Source of the DNA: Superficieibacter electus
Lineage (GTDB): Bacteria; Pseudomonadota; Gammaproteobacteria; Enterobacterales; Enterobacteriaceae
Direction of reading: 5' to 3'
Assembly: GCF_002915575.1 (NCBI RefSeq)
Contig: NZ_PQGD01000008.1
Location: 62,001 to 126,000, forward strand
DNA: 64,000 bases
The notes beneath the pieces are model-generated. The model was given only the letters and a program-made list of their open reading frames with translations, searched no databases and was not told the DNA's origin. The stretch's first letter is position 1. The number at the start of each line of letters is the position of its first letter. The position numbers were made by a program, and so were the translations under genes. Below, piece by piece: positions 57,424 to 64,000 of the stretch.

Positions 57424-57497
57424 TGCTCTCCCTCCGTGGTCCTGGCGACCACGCCGGACGATTCAGACGCCCGGCATGGTACCGTTATGTCAGACGA

Positions 57498-57884
57498 TTA
57501 ACGGCGTACCGCGATGGCTTCAATCTCAATCTTTACATCTTTTGGCAGACGCGCCACTTCCACGCACGAACGTGCCGGGAAGGTCGCGTTGTGCTCGGTA
57601 AAGAACGCTTCATACGTGGCGTTAACGGTAGCGAAATCGTTCAGATCTTTAACGAAAACGGTGGTTTTCACAATATCGCCGACTTTCAGACCAGCGGCTT
57701 CGACGATAGCCTTCACGTTTTCCAGCGACTGACGCGCCTGTGCGGAAACGTCATCCGCGACGCTGCCGGTTTTTGGATCGACCGGGATCTGCCCGGAGGT
57801 GATGATCATACTGCCAAGGTCAACACCCTGAACGTACGGACCGATAGCTGCCGGTGCATTTTCCGTCGCGATGGTTTTAGACAT
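57498..57884 (-). CDS. ridA: Enamine/imine deaminase RidA
   Basis: YjgF/YER057c family, 128 residues as in E. coli; hydrolyses reactive 2-aminoacrylate and related imines released by PLP enzymes, protecting them from damage. Arg105, the substrate carboxylate ligand, is present (PARSCVEV). The start follows a good ribosome-binding site (AGGAGAAAC). Confidence 0.97.
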   Translation of the reverse strand: MSKTIATENAPAAIGPYVQGVDLGSMIITSGQIPVDPKTGSVADDVSAQARQSLENVKAIVEAAGLKVGDIVKTTVFVKDLNDFATVNATYEAFFTEHNATFPARSCVEVARLPKDVKIEIEAIAVRR

Positions 57885-57964
57885 AGTTTCTCCTGAAGTG
57901 GTTTGATGATTTCCAGCTAAGTGAAACCATTATACAAGTTTGTATTCTGTTTTAGCAGCCAACA

Positions 57965-57990
57965 AAAGGGATAGCCCACGCTATCCCTTT
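57965..57990 (-). terminator. Terminator of the LPMO gene
   Basis: AAAGGGATAG (57965-57974), loop CCCACG, CTATCCCTTT (57981-57990). It lies just past the stop of the reverse-strand gene at 58007, with A/T tracts on both sides. Confidence 0.82.
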
Positions 57991-58006
57991 ATGGATGACA
58001 TCGTGG

Positions 58007-59461
58007 TTACTCCGTGACCACGGTCCATGCCATTTTCCAGGCAAATCCGACGCCCGGCTCATACTGGTTGGCATAGCGGCTCCACTGTACACAATAGCCA
58101 CTATAAGGGAATGGGCGGCATTGATAGACTTTACTATCCTTGGGCTGAAGGACGCGGGTACCTGCTTTATAGGCGTTGAGGTGCGCCGGAAAAACGTACT
58201 GGTATTTGATCGCCGGGGCAGGTTCAGGCGTGGGCTGAACCGCTTTTTCTTTCAGCATCAGATCCACCACGCCCTGGCTGGCGATATCACCCGCGTCGTT
58301 ACGGCCAACGTAGCGCAGCATATGATGTCCTGCCTGTGCTCCGGTTAGTTTGATGGTCAGGGTTTGAGATTGATCGCGAAGCGATTGACTGATTTGCCCT
58401 CTCTCATTGCCGCTGTGATCGCTCACGTTGGCCTCAAACTGAATGTGGCCCTGTGCGTTTGCCCGTAGCGTGACGGTCGCATTACCATGGTCAATCGCTG
58501 TGGCTGCAACATCTGAAACGGTCAATGACGATGTGGCGGCCTCTTCCCCGGTATAGAGGATCATGGTTTCCAGGTCGCTGCCCTCTTTGGCATATACCAT
58601 GTTCGCCCCATGGACCGGCTCAATCGTACCCTCGGCATTTTTTATACCCGCGCGCAGATCGGGGTGGGCCGCGTTAATCGCGTTGGCCATTGCCCACGGC
58701 CACTGCGTGCTGGCCCCGGCGTCATCACTGGTAATGGTGAGCGTTGTGCGCAGGGAAGGGACTTCACCGTAAGCGTTGAAAAATTTCGCCACCACGCGAT
58801 CTCCTGCTTTAAGCGCACCACCCTGAATAATACCGTTGAGCGTTTTCGTCCAGCCCGCCTGCGCGGCGCTGTCTTCACCACTGGCACCATTGCCAAAATC
58901 GACGTCAATCGCCTGATAAAAGCTGTTGGCAGTATCAGCAATTTCCCAGACCGCATAAATTACCTGATAGCCCGTGCGTTGCGGAACGTTACAGGAGTGA
59001 GTTACCTGGGTTGCGGGTATATTACCGTGACCATCAATGATACAGAACGGTTTATTTTCAAAGTCATCACGCGTCAGCGGTTTATTCTGATCCCAATTTT
59101 GTTTGGTAATATAATAACGCCAGTTGGTGGTCCTGTGCGGCGCAGTATGATACCAGCTAAAATTATTTTTACCGCTTTTAATGGGGGTCTTTACCCAGCG
59201 TGTAGGGCTTTGTTCATCCAGCGGTGAATACGCGGATTTCCCGGCGCTGGCCAGTTGCCCGTCTGGCGGCATGGCACCCTCAGGAAAACCGCTGGTTTGC
59301 TCTACGCTCTGCGGTTCCCACTGTACGGAGCCACAGTTGGCATTGTTACCTGATTTACACTGAAAGGCCCGACTGGCGGGTGATTCGACATAGCCGTGGG
59401 CAAATACCGGGGCGTTAAATAATAGCGTTGCAATACACAGCGAAGCCTTTTTAATTTTCAT
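58007..59461 (-). CDS. Secreted chitin-active LPMO, GbpA-like
   Basis: 484 residues. The signal peptide (1-21) is cut so that His22 becomes the N-terminus (FA before HGYVESP), the first arm of the copper histidine brace; His109 in [12 protein letters not shown] is the second. An AA10 LPMO domain (about 22-200) is followed by a GbpA-type middle domain and a C-terminal chitin-binding module with aromatic residues ([32 protein letters not shown]). It should oxidatively cleave or bind chitin and may promote attachment to chitin or mucus. It is an insertion between ridA and pyrI relative to E. coli. Confidence 0.9.
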   Translation of the reverse strand: MKIKKASLCIATLLFNAPVFAHGYVESPASRAFQCKSGNNANCGSVQWEPQSVEQTSGFPEGAMPPDGQLASAGKSAYSPLDEQSPTRWVKTPIKSGKNNFSWYHTAPHRTTNWRYYITKQNWDQNKPLTRDDFENKPFCIIDGHGNIPATQVTHSCNVPQRTGYQVIYAVWEIADTANSFYQAIDVDFGNGASGEDSAAQAGWTKTLNGIIQGGALKAGDRVVAKFFNAYGEVPSLRTTLTITSDDAGASTQWPWAMANAINAAHPDLRAGIKNAEGTIEPVHGANMVYAKEGSDLETMILYTGEEAATSSLTVSDVAATAIDHGNATVTLRANAQGHIQFEANVSDHSGNERGQISQSLRDQSQTLTIKLTGAQAGHHMLRYVGRNDAGDIASQGVVDLMLKEKAVQPTPEPAPAIKYQYVFPAHLNAYKAGTRVLQPKDSKVYQCRPFPYSGYCVQWSRYANQYEPGVGFAWKMAWTVVTE

Positions 59462-59682
59462 AATCCATCCCTTGAATAATTAATAAACTGACTGGCGAGT
59501 GTATTAATCGGCTTGCGCGAATTCAATGTGCTTTCAGGGTAATGATATTTAATGAGTGTGAGCCGGAAATAATGAGGTTTAAATGTGCTGTGATGATATT
59601 TTTTGATTAGACTCAAGCCAGCGGAAATAAAACCCACGCTTTCGGATATGCTTAAAGGAATAGTGCTATTCCATGCGCCGTT

Positions 59683-59779
59683 ATGCCGGGTGGCGGCTTC
59701 GCCTTACCCGGCCTACAATTTATACATCAATGGCTTATCGTTAATCGTAGGCCTGTGCAAGCGCAGCGCCACCAGGCAT
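59683..59779. repeat. REP pair (BIME) between LPMO gene and pyrI
   Basis: Inverted REPs at 59683-59715 (ATGCCGGGTGGCGGCTTCGC...CCGGCCTAC) and 59747-59779 (GTAGGCCTGTGCAAGCGCAG...ACCAGGCAT). The rest of 59462-59809 is AT-rich LPMO upstream sequence with no gene seen. Confidence 0.85.
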
Positions 59780-59809
59780 AACCTGCCACGGTGTGACGCT
59801 TTTACTCGA

Positions 59810-60271
59810 TCAGTTTGCCAGCACCACCTGATGGGAGAACTCTTTCTCACAATACTTACATTTCAGCGCAATATCGCTGACGCGCTTTTTCACGCTGAAG
59901 CTGGAGTTCACCGGCTCCGCGTGGCTGATGCAATTACTGTTCGGGCAGACCAGCACGGCATCAATCCGCTCTGGCAATTTAGGGTGCGATTTACCCACCA
60001 CTTCATAATCGTCGATGCGGTTGACCGTTGCCAGCGGGGCATAGAGCGCCAGCTGGTCAACCTGTTCATCGGTCAGAAAAGTGTTTTCAATTTTGATGAT
60101 GTCTTTGCGGCCCATCGCTCCGGACGGCAGGTTCAAACCAACGGTGACGCGTTGTTCAGTTTCGGTCAGTTTAAACAAGGTCAGTAGCCGGAAGCCGACC
60201 TGAGCGGGAATATGATCGATGACGGTGCCGCGTTTAATGGCTTCAACTTGCAGTTTGTTATCGTGTGTCAT
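59810..60271 (-). CDS. pyrI: Aspartate carbamoyltransferase regulatory subunit
   Basis: Regulatory chain of ATCase, 153 residues as in E. coli. It binds ATP, CTP and UTP at its N-terminal domain and carries a structural zinc held by C109, C114, C138 and C141. It follows pyrB by 10 nt. Confidence 0.98.
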   Translation of the reverse strand: MTHDNKLQVEAIKRGTVIDHIPAQVGFRLLTLFKLTETEQRVTVGLNLPSGAMGRKDIIKIENTFLTDEQVDQLALYAPLATVNRIDDYEVVGKSHPKLPERIDAVLVCPNSNCISHAEPVNSSFSVKKRVSDIALKCKYCEKEFSHQVVLAN

Positions 60272-60281
60272 GGTCTTCCCC

Positions 60282-61217
60282 TTACAGTACTAAGTCTTGA
60301 TTCAGAACCAGCGCCAGCAATGCCTGGCGGGCAAAAATACCGTTTCCGGCCTGCTGGAAATACCAGGCGTGCGGCGTTTTATCGACGTCGGTGGCGATTT
60401 CATCAATGCGCGGCAGCGGGTGCAGCACTTTCATGTTTTCGCGTGCGCCGTGAAGATCGCTGGCGCGCAGAACAAACTGCGCTTTAACATTGGCGTATTC
60501 TGACGGGTCGAGGCGTTCTTTCTGCACGCGGGTCATATAAAGAATATCCACCTCGGTCACGACCTCATCAATGGCGTGGTGCACGCTCCAGGCGATGCCC
60601 TTTTCATCCAGCATATCCAGAATGTACTGCGGCATCGCCAGCGCATCCGGGGCGATAAAACAGAAACGGTTGCCGCTGAATTTTGCCAGCGCCTGGGCCA
60701 GCGAATGCACGGTACGGCCATATTTCAAATCGCCCACCATCGCGATAGTAAGATTTTCCAGTCGCCCCTGCGTTTCCTGGATGGTGAACAGATCCAGCAA
60801 TGTTTGCGTCGGATGTTGGTTCGCACCGTCCCCCGCATTAAGCACCGGAACCGTGCCGGAGAACTCGGTCGCCAGACGCGCCGCGCCTTCTTGCGGATGG
60901 CGCATCACAATGGCATCAACATAGGTGCTGATTACCGAGATGGTATCCGCCAGCGTTTCCCCTTTTTTGCCAAGCGACGTGTTAGCGCTGTCGGAGAAGC
61001 CAACCACGCTGGCCCCCAGACGATGCATGGCGGTCTCAAAGGAAAGGCGGGTTCGCGTCGAGGCTTCGAAGAAGCAGCTGGCAATCACTTTATGTTTCAG
61101 CAGCTCTGGTTGTGGAGTCGCTTTCAGCGTTGCGGCAGTCACCAGAACCAGCTCCAGCTCTTCGCGGCTGAGATCGTTGATGGAAATGATATGTCTCTGA
61201 AATAACGGATTAGCCAT
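60282..61217 (-). CDS. pyrB: Aspartate carbamoyltransferase catalytic subunit
   Basis: Catalytic chain of ATCase, 311 residues, first committed step of pyrimidine synthesis (carbamoyl phosphate plus aspartate). The carbamoyl-phosphate motif is [13 protein letters not shown]. The start is [12 protein letters not shown], two nt after the pyrL stop; the longer frame overlapping pyrL is not used. Confidence 0.98.
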   Translation of the reverse strand: MANPLFQRHIISINDLSREELELVLVTAATLKATPQPELLKHKVIASCFFEASTRTRLSFETAMHRLGASVVGFSDSANTSLGKKGETLADTISVISTYVDAIVMRHPQEGAARLATEFSGTVPVLNAGDGANQHPTQTLLDLFTIQETQGRLENLTIAMVGDLKYGRTVHSLAQALAKFSGNRFCFIAPDALAMPQYILDMLDEKGIAWSVHHAIDEVVTEVDILYMTRVQKERLDPSEYANVKAQFVLRASDLHGARENMKVLHPLPRIDEIATDVDKTPHAWYFQQAGNGIFARQALLALVLNQDLVL

Positions 61218-61219
61218 GT

Positions 61220-61357
61220 TTATCTCCTGACGCCTGGGCAAAAAAAAGCCCCTACAATGAGGGGCTTTGAGAATTGATGGAGCAACGGGAAGAAAAACGG
61301 CAGGCCGGCACCCTGTTTCAGGTGCGCGAAGACAGTATGTCGTAGACACTGGACCAT
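61220..61357 (-). CDS. pyrL: pyrBI operon leader peptide
   Basis: 45 codons beginning [18 protein letters not shown] and ending FFCPGVRR, matching the E. coli leader (44 residues, recalled). The Phe-rich, U-rich middle gives the pause sites that couple UTP level, translation and attenuation. The frame runs through the attenuator and stops two nt before pyrB. Confidence 0.92.
   Translation of the reverse strand: MVQCLRHTVFAHLKQGAGLPFFFPLLHQFSKPLIVGAFFCPGVRR
61241..61268 (-). terminator. pyrBI attenuator
   Basis: On the reverse strand AAAGCCCCT-CATTGT-AGGGGCTTT is followed by a run of eight T. A strong intrinsic terminator 23 nt before pyrB, inside pyrL. Confidence 0.93.
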
Positions 61358-61382
61358 GCTTCCTCCCGGCAAATTGCCCGCG

Positions 61383-61410
61383 ATTATACTCAGCTCTAAA
61401 GCGGGATCAA
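61383..61410 (-). promoter_or_regulatory. pyrBI promoter with UTP-sensitive start
   Basis: Reverse strand: -35 TTGATC (61405-61410), 16-bp spacer, -10 TATAAT (61383-61388). Seven bases further the transcript would begin AATTTG, the start at which E. coli RNA polymerase stutters on U when UTP is high. Both UTP controls of E. coli pyrBI thus seem conserved. Confidence 0.82.
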
Positions 61411-61449
61411 GCGATAAATGGCGTTTTTATTCAACGCAAACGGTTCTAT

Positions 61450-61463
61450 TGAATATTAATTCA
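61450..61463. promoter_or_regulatory. Perfect ARG box at the arc-pyr junction
   Basis: TGAATATTAATTCA is a perfect match to the ArgR box core TGAATWWWWATTCA and a perfect palindrome; flanking bases also fit WNTGAAT...ATTCANW. It overlaps the last codons of the ArgR-paralogue gene and lies 40 bp upstream of the pyrBI -35. Confidence 0.65.
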
Positions 61464-61935
61464 TTTTAAGTATGTAATTAATCTGCTTATGCACCAGCGC
61501 AGTTCGCTTCACCGCCCGGGGCGCAACCCAGACAATATTGCCGCTCGCCACAATACCCAGCACTTCCGGCAGCGCATGGTGATCGAGAATACGTGCCACT
61601 GCCCGCCCGTAACCAGCGACGGTATGGATGAGAATAAATTCGCTGTTGTGCTCCACGCTGACCACCATTTCCGCCACCGATCGCGCAGCGTCCGGGGCAG
61701 GGCGCAGTTTAGGATTCAGCGAGTAGATTTTTTGCCCTTTGGCATTTCTGATTTTTATTACGCCGAGCAGCGAGAGCAGGCGCGAAACGGAGGACTGGCT
61801 GATATTCTCAAAGCCATGCAACTGTAAGTCACGGCGAATTTCCTCCTGCGAAAGGTAGCTTTTCTCGGCAATCAGACGCTGACACACGGTGAGCTGAAGT
61901 TGTTCTTTGGCGGAGTATTCACCATATTCCTTCAT
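61456..61935 (-). CDS. ArgR-family regulator of the arginine deiminase cluster
   Basis: 159 residues, ArgR-like: N-terminal winged HTH (QEEIRRDLQLHGFENISQSSVSRLLSLLG) and C-terminal arginine-binding, hexamer-forming domain (EFILIHTVAGYGRAVARILD). It is a paralogue, not the chromosomal master ArgR, judging by its place behind the arc genes. Salmonella has a similar gene in its arginine deiminase cluster (recalled). It probably regulates the upstream arc genes. Confidence 0.85.
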   Translation of the reverse strand: MKEYGEYSAKEQLQLTVCQRLIAEKSYLSQEEIRRDLQLHGFENISQSSVSRLLSLLGVIKIRNAKGQKIYSLNPKLRPAPDAARSVAEMVVSVEHNSEFILIHTVAGYGRAVARILDHHALPEVLGIVASGNIVWVAPRAVKRTALVHKQINYILKMN

Positions 61936-62067
61936 AGGTTGATCCTGTCAATAGTATGGGGTTAGCAGGCAATTCTTCTCGCCGGCACAGAAGAGAGTCG
62001 TCAGACGTCATCCAAAAAGCAGGGCGCTGCCTGTAACCTGCGCAGCGCCACTGCCAGCGCATTGGCC

Positions 62068-63471
62068 TTATAGTAATGCCCCCACGCTTAAAGTTGCCAT
62101 AATAACCAACGTCAGAATGACCAGTAGCGGTGCCACCCACTTCAAATAGCGAACGTAGGGGACACGCGCAATTGCCAGCCCACCCATGACCACGGCAGAC
62201 GTTGGAGTAACCAGATTAACAATCCCGGAGGCCGACTGATAAGCCGTGACCACCAGATCGCGCGGCACACCGGCGAAATCAGCGAGTGGAGCCATAATAG
62301 GCATGGTGAGTACCGCCAGGCCCGACGATGAGGGCACGAGGAAGGAGAGGATCACTTCCAGCCAGTACATCACATTAATAAACGCCATGCTGGACAGGCC
62401 GCTGACCGTTTGCTCCGCACTATGAAGAATAGTGTGAGTAATCATGCCTTTATCCATAATCACCACGATGCCGCGCGCGATGCCGATAATGAGCGCTACG
62501 CCCAACAGCTCGCGTGCGCCATTGATAAACGTTGACGTCAGCTCCTCTTCACTCATTCGGGCGATGAGGCCGACGAGGATTGCGGCAACAAGGAAAACCG
62601 CCGAGATCTCCGCCATCCACCATCCCTGCACGGCTACGCCATAGATCATTACGGCAAACGCGAGGGCAAAAATCACCAGAATTATCTTCCGTAGCGGGGT
62701 GAATACCAGAGATTCCTGGGTTTTGCTGCCGAGAAAATGCGCCCGGTTTTCTTCTTGCTTATCGGCGACGATAGAGCGGGAAGGATCTTGCCGGACCTGA
62801 CGGGCATAACGCATCACCCAGACCACGCAAATGATCCAGCCCACCACCAGTAACACGGCGCGAAGGCCAATCCCCGCGGTAAAAGGAATACCGGCCGCAT
62901 TGGCGGCAATCACCGTGGCAAAAGGATTAATCGTTGAGCCAAGCGTGCCAATACCCGCGCCAAGAAGAACCGTTGAGGCCGCCACTACCGGATCAAAACG
63001 TGCCGCCAGCATTACCGGGACCAGCAGGGTATAAAACGGTAATGACTCTTCCGCCATCCCGTAAATGGTGCCGCCAGCGGCAAAAAGCGCCATCAAAATC
63101 GGGATCATCCACTCCTCGCGTCCACGCAAACGGAGGGTGACCCGCTCAATCCCGGCGTCAATCGCGCCCGTTTTGGTCACGATACCGAGAAAGCCACCGA
63201 TGATCAGAATAAACAGCGCCACGTCGATGGCTCCCGCCTGGCCAGTTTCGGGATCGTAGAGTCCGCTAATCGGAGCCATCACGACCGCGATAAATCCTTG
63301 TGGATGGGCGGCAACGTGGGCATAAGTACCCGCTACCGGGACTTCTTTGCCCAGCGTATCGTTCAGTGCCATATGATATTGTCCGGCCGGGATAAGCCAG
63401 GTCAAAACGGCAACCAGGGCGATAAGCACAAACAAAATCGTGTAAGCCGAGGGGAATTTAAATTTACTCAT
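62068..63471 (-). CDS. YfcC-family membrane carrier (ArcD-like)
   Basis: 467 residues, about 11-12 hydrophobic helices; YfcC/C4-dicarboxylate-anaerobic-carrier family. Signatures include LTWLIPAGQY, GIGTLGSTINPF and FLVPSSSGLAVLTMPIMAP. Between the catabolic ornithine carbamoyltransferase and the ArgR paralogue it most likely exchanges arginine for ornithine. The classical ArcD belongs to another family, so the symbol is left blank. Confidence 0.83.
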   Translation of the reverse strand: MSKFKFPSAYTILFVLIALVAVLTWLIPAGQYHMALNDTLGKEVPVAGTYAHVAAHPQGFIAVVMAPISGLYDPETGQAGAIDVALFILIIGGFLGIVTKTGAIDAGIERVTLRLRGREEWMIPILMALFAAGGTIYGMAEESLPFYTLLVPVMLAARFDPVVAASTVLLGAGIGTLGSTINPFATVIAANAAGIPFTAGIGLRAVLLVVGWIICVVWVMRYARQVRQDPSRSIVADKQEENRAHFLGSKTQESLVFTPLRKIILVIFALAFAVMIYGVAVQGWWMAEISAVFLVAAILVGLIARMSEEELTSTFINGARELLGVALIIGIARGIVVIMDKGMITHTILHSAEQTVSGLSSMAFINVMYWLEVILSFLVPSSSGLAVLTMPIMAPLADFAGVPRDLVVTAYQSASGIVNLVTPTSAVVMGGLAIARVPYVRYLKWVAPLLVILTLVIMATLSVGALL

Positions 63472-63518
63472 AATAGTTTCCCTGTCCCGGCCCGCCGCTC
63501 AGCAGGCCGGGAGCGTGA

Positions 63519-64000
63519 TTAATCGCCGAGTGTCGCTACCATCACCGCTTTGATGGTATGCATACGGTTTTCCGCTTCATCAAAGACGATGGAATGCGAC
63601 GATTCGAATACCTCTTCCGTGACTTCCAGCCCTTTCATGCCATACGCCATTTCAATTTCACGGCCGGTTCTGGTGTGCTCGTTATGAAAGGCCGGCAGGC
63701 AGTGCATAAATTTCACCTGCGGATTGCCAGTGGCTTCCAGTACCTGCTGATTAACTTGATAAGGCTTCATCAGGCTGACGCGCTCCGCCCACGCTTCCTT
63801 CGGCTCACCCATCGACACCCACACGTCGGTATAGAGGAAATCCACACCGTGCACGCCTTCATCCACGTCATCGGTAAGGGTGATGCATGCGCCGGTTTCC
63901 TTTGCGATAGCACGGCATTGCGCCACCAGCGTCTCGTCGGGCCAGAAAGATTTCGGCGCGACCAGACGGATATCCATCCCCATCTTCGCTGCGCCGACCA
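63519..64000 (-). CDS. arcB: Ornithine carbamoyltransferase, catabolic (partial)
   Basis: C-terminal part of an ornithine carbamoyltransferase; about 160 residues are visible and the gene continues beyond the window. The frame is open to 64000 ([16 protein letters not shown]), so the M at 63983 is internal. The ornithine-binding [10 protein letters not shown] and the C-terminus [14 protein letters not shown] are present. Its place before a YfcC carrier and an ArgR paralogue indicates the ArcB enzyme of the arginine deiminase pathway and not biosynthetic ArgI, though the two are homologous. Confidence 0.88.
   Translation of the reverse strand, partial: VGAAKMGMDIRLVAPKSFWPDETLVAQCRAIAKETGACITLTDDVDEGVHGVDFLYTDVWVSMGEPKEAWAERVSLMKPYQVNQQVLEATGNPQVKFMHCLPAFHNEHTRTGREIEMAYGMKGLEVTEEVFESSHSIVFDEAENRMHTIKAVMVATLGD

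Overview
The window is chromosomal DNA of an enterobacterium (family Enterobacteriaceae). Almost every housekeeping protein is close to full-length collinear with what I recall of Escherichia coli and Salmonella: ZapE, RplM, RpsI, SspA/B, GltB/D, Ppa, Fbp, Mpl, NrdD/G, TreB/C/R, MgtA, PyrB/I. Several features fit Salmonella/Citrobacter better than E. coli: codBA lying between sspB and gltD, an MgtA of 902 residues, a KDGP-type catabolic operon before nrdG, and an arginine-deiminase cluster next to pyrBI. I do not assign a species. No tRNA, rRNA, complete insertion sequence, prophage or CRISPR array was found.

Layout. 1-3720: zapE, the rplM-rpsI ribosomal operon and sspA-sspB, all forward. 4034-6554: codBA (reverse) with a consensus PurR box. 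6898-12786: gltBD (reverse). 13459-14415: yhcC (forward). At about 14420 the gene order jumps: yhcC is followed not by arcB but by two small AT-rich orphan genes and then ppa, so two regions that are far apart in E. coli are joined. The orientations fit a large inversion around the replication origin. 14981-20578: ppa and the galactofuranose ABC transporter ytfQRT-yjfF, with GalR-like and CRP sites. 20699-22699: an unknown membrane protein and a chemoreceptor with a sigma-28 promoter. 22745-30472: fbp, mpl, three accessory genes including a periplasmic aldose-epimerase-like protein, darP, tldE (pmbA) and cybC. 30492-33147: a LysR/SnoaL pair and a lipoprotein relative of the Serratia nuclease.

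33622-41405 is an uncharacterised catabolic operon: a small PRD protein, a DUF2620 protein, DUF4312, membrane proteins DUF4311 and DUF4310, an amidohydrolase, a DgaE-like ammonia-lyase and a KDGP aldolase. A PRD/EIIB/EIIA regulator follows. It has CRP and palindromic operator candidates but encodes no recognisable PTS permease or kinase. 41676-44641: nrdDG with NrdR, FNR-like and DnaA boxes. 45008-49203: treBC and treR. 49282-52306: mgtA with PhoP box, leader and mgtL.

52344-56891 is an AT-rich island: a LysR regulator divergent from radical SAM/SPASM, DegT aminotransferase and PHP genes. It is probably a small-molecule pathway of unknown product. 56971-59461: an HTH-membrane fusion, ridA and a chitin-active LPMO (GbpA-like). 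59810-61357: pyrLBI with attenuator. 61456-64000: end of an arginine-deiminase cluster (ArgR paralogue, YfcC-type carrier, catabolic ornithine carbamoyltransferase, cut by the window edge).

Intergenic spaces carry many REP/BIME elements, including a 78-bp-period tandem array (42152-42487) and an exact 3 x 74-bp array (39197-39418). Family and gene-order comparisons are from memory; no database was searched.
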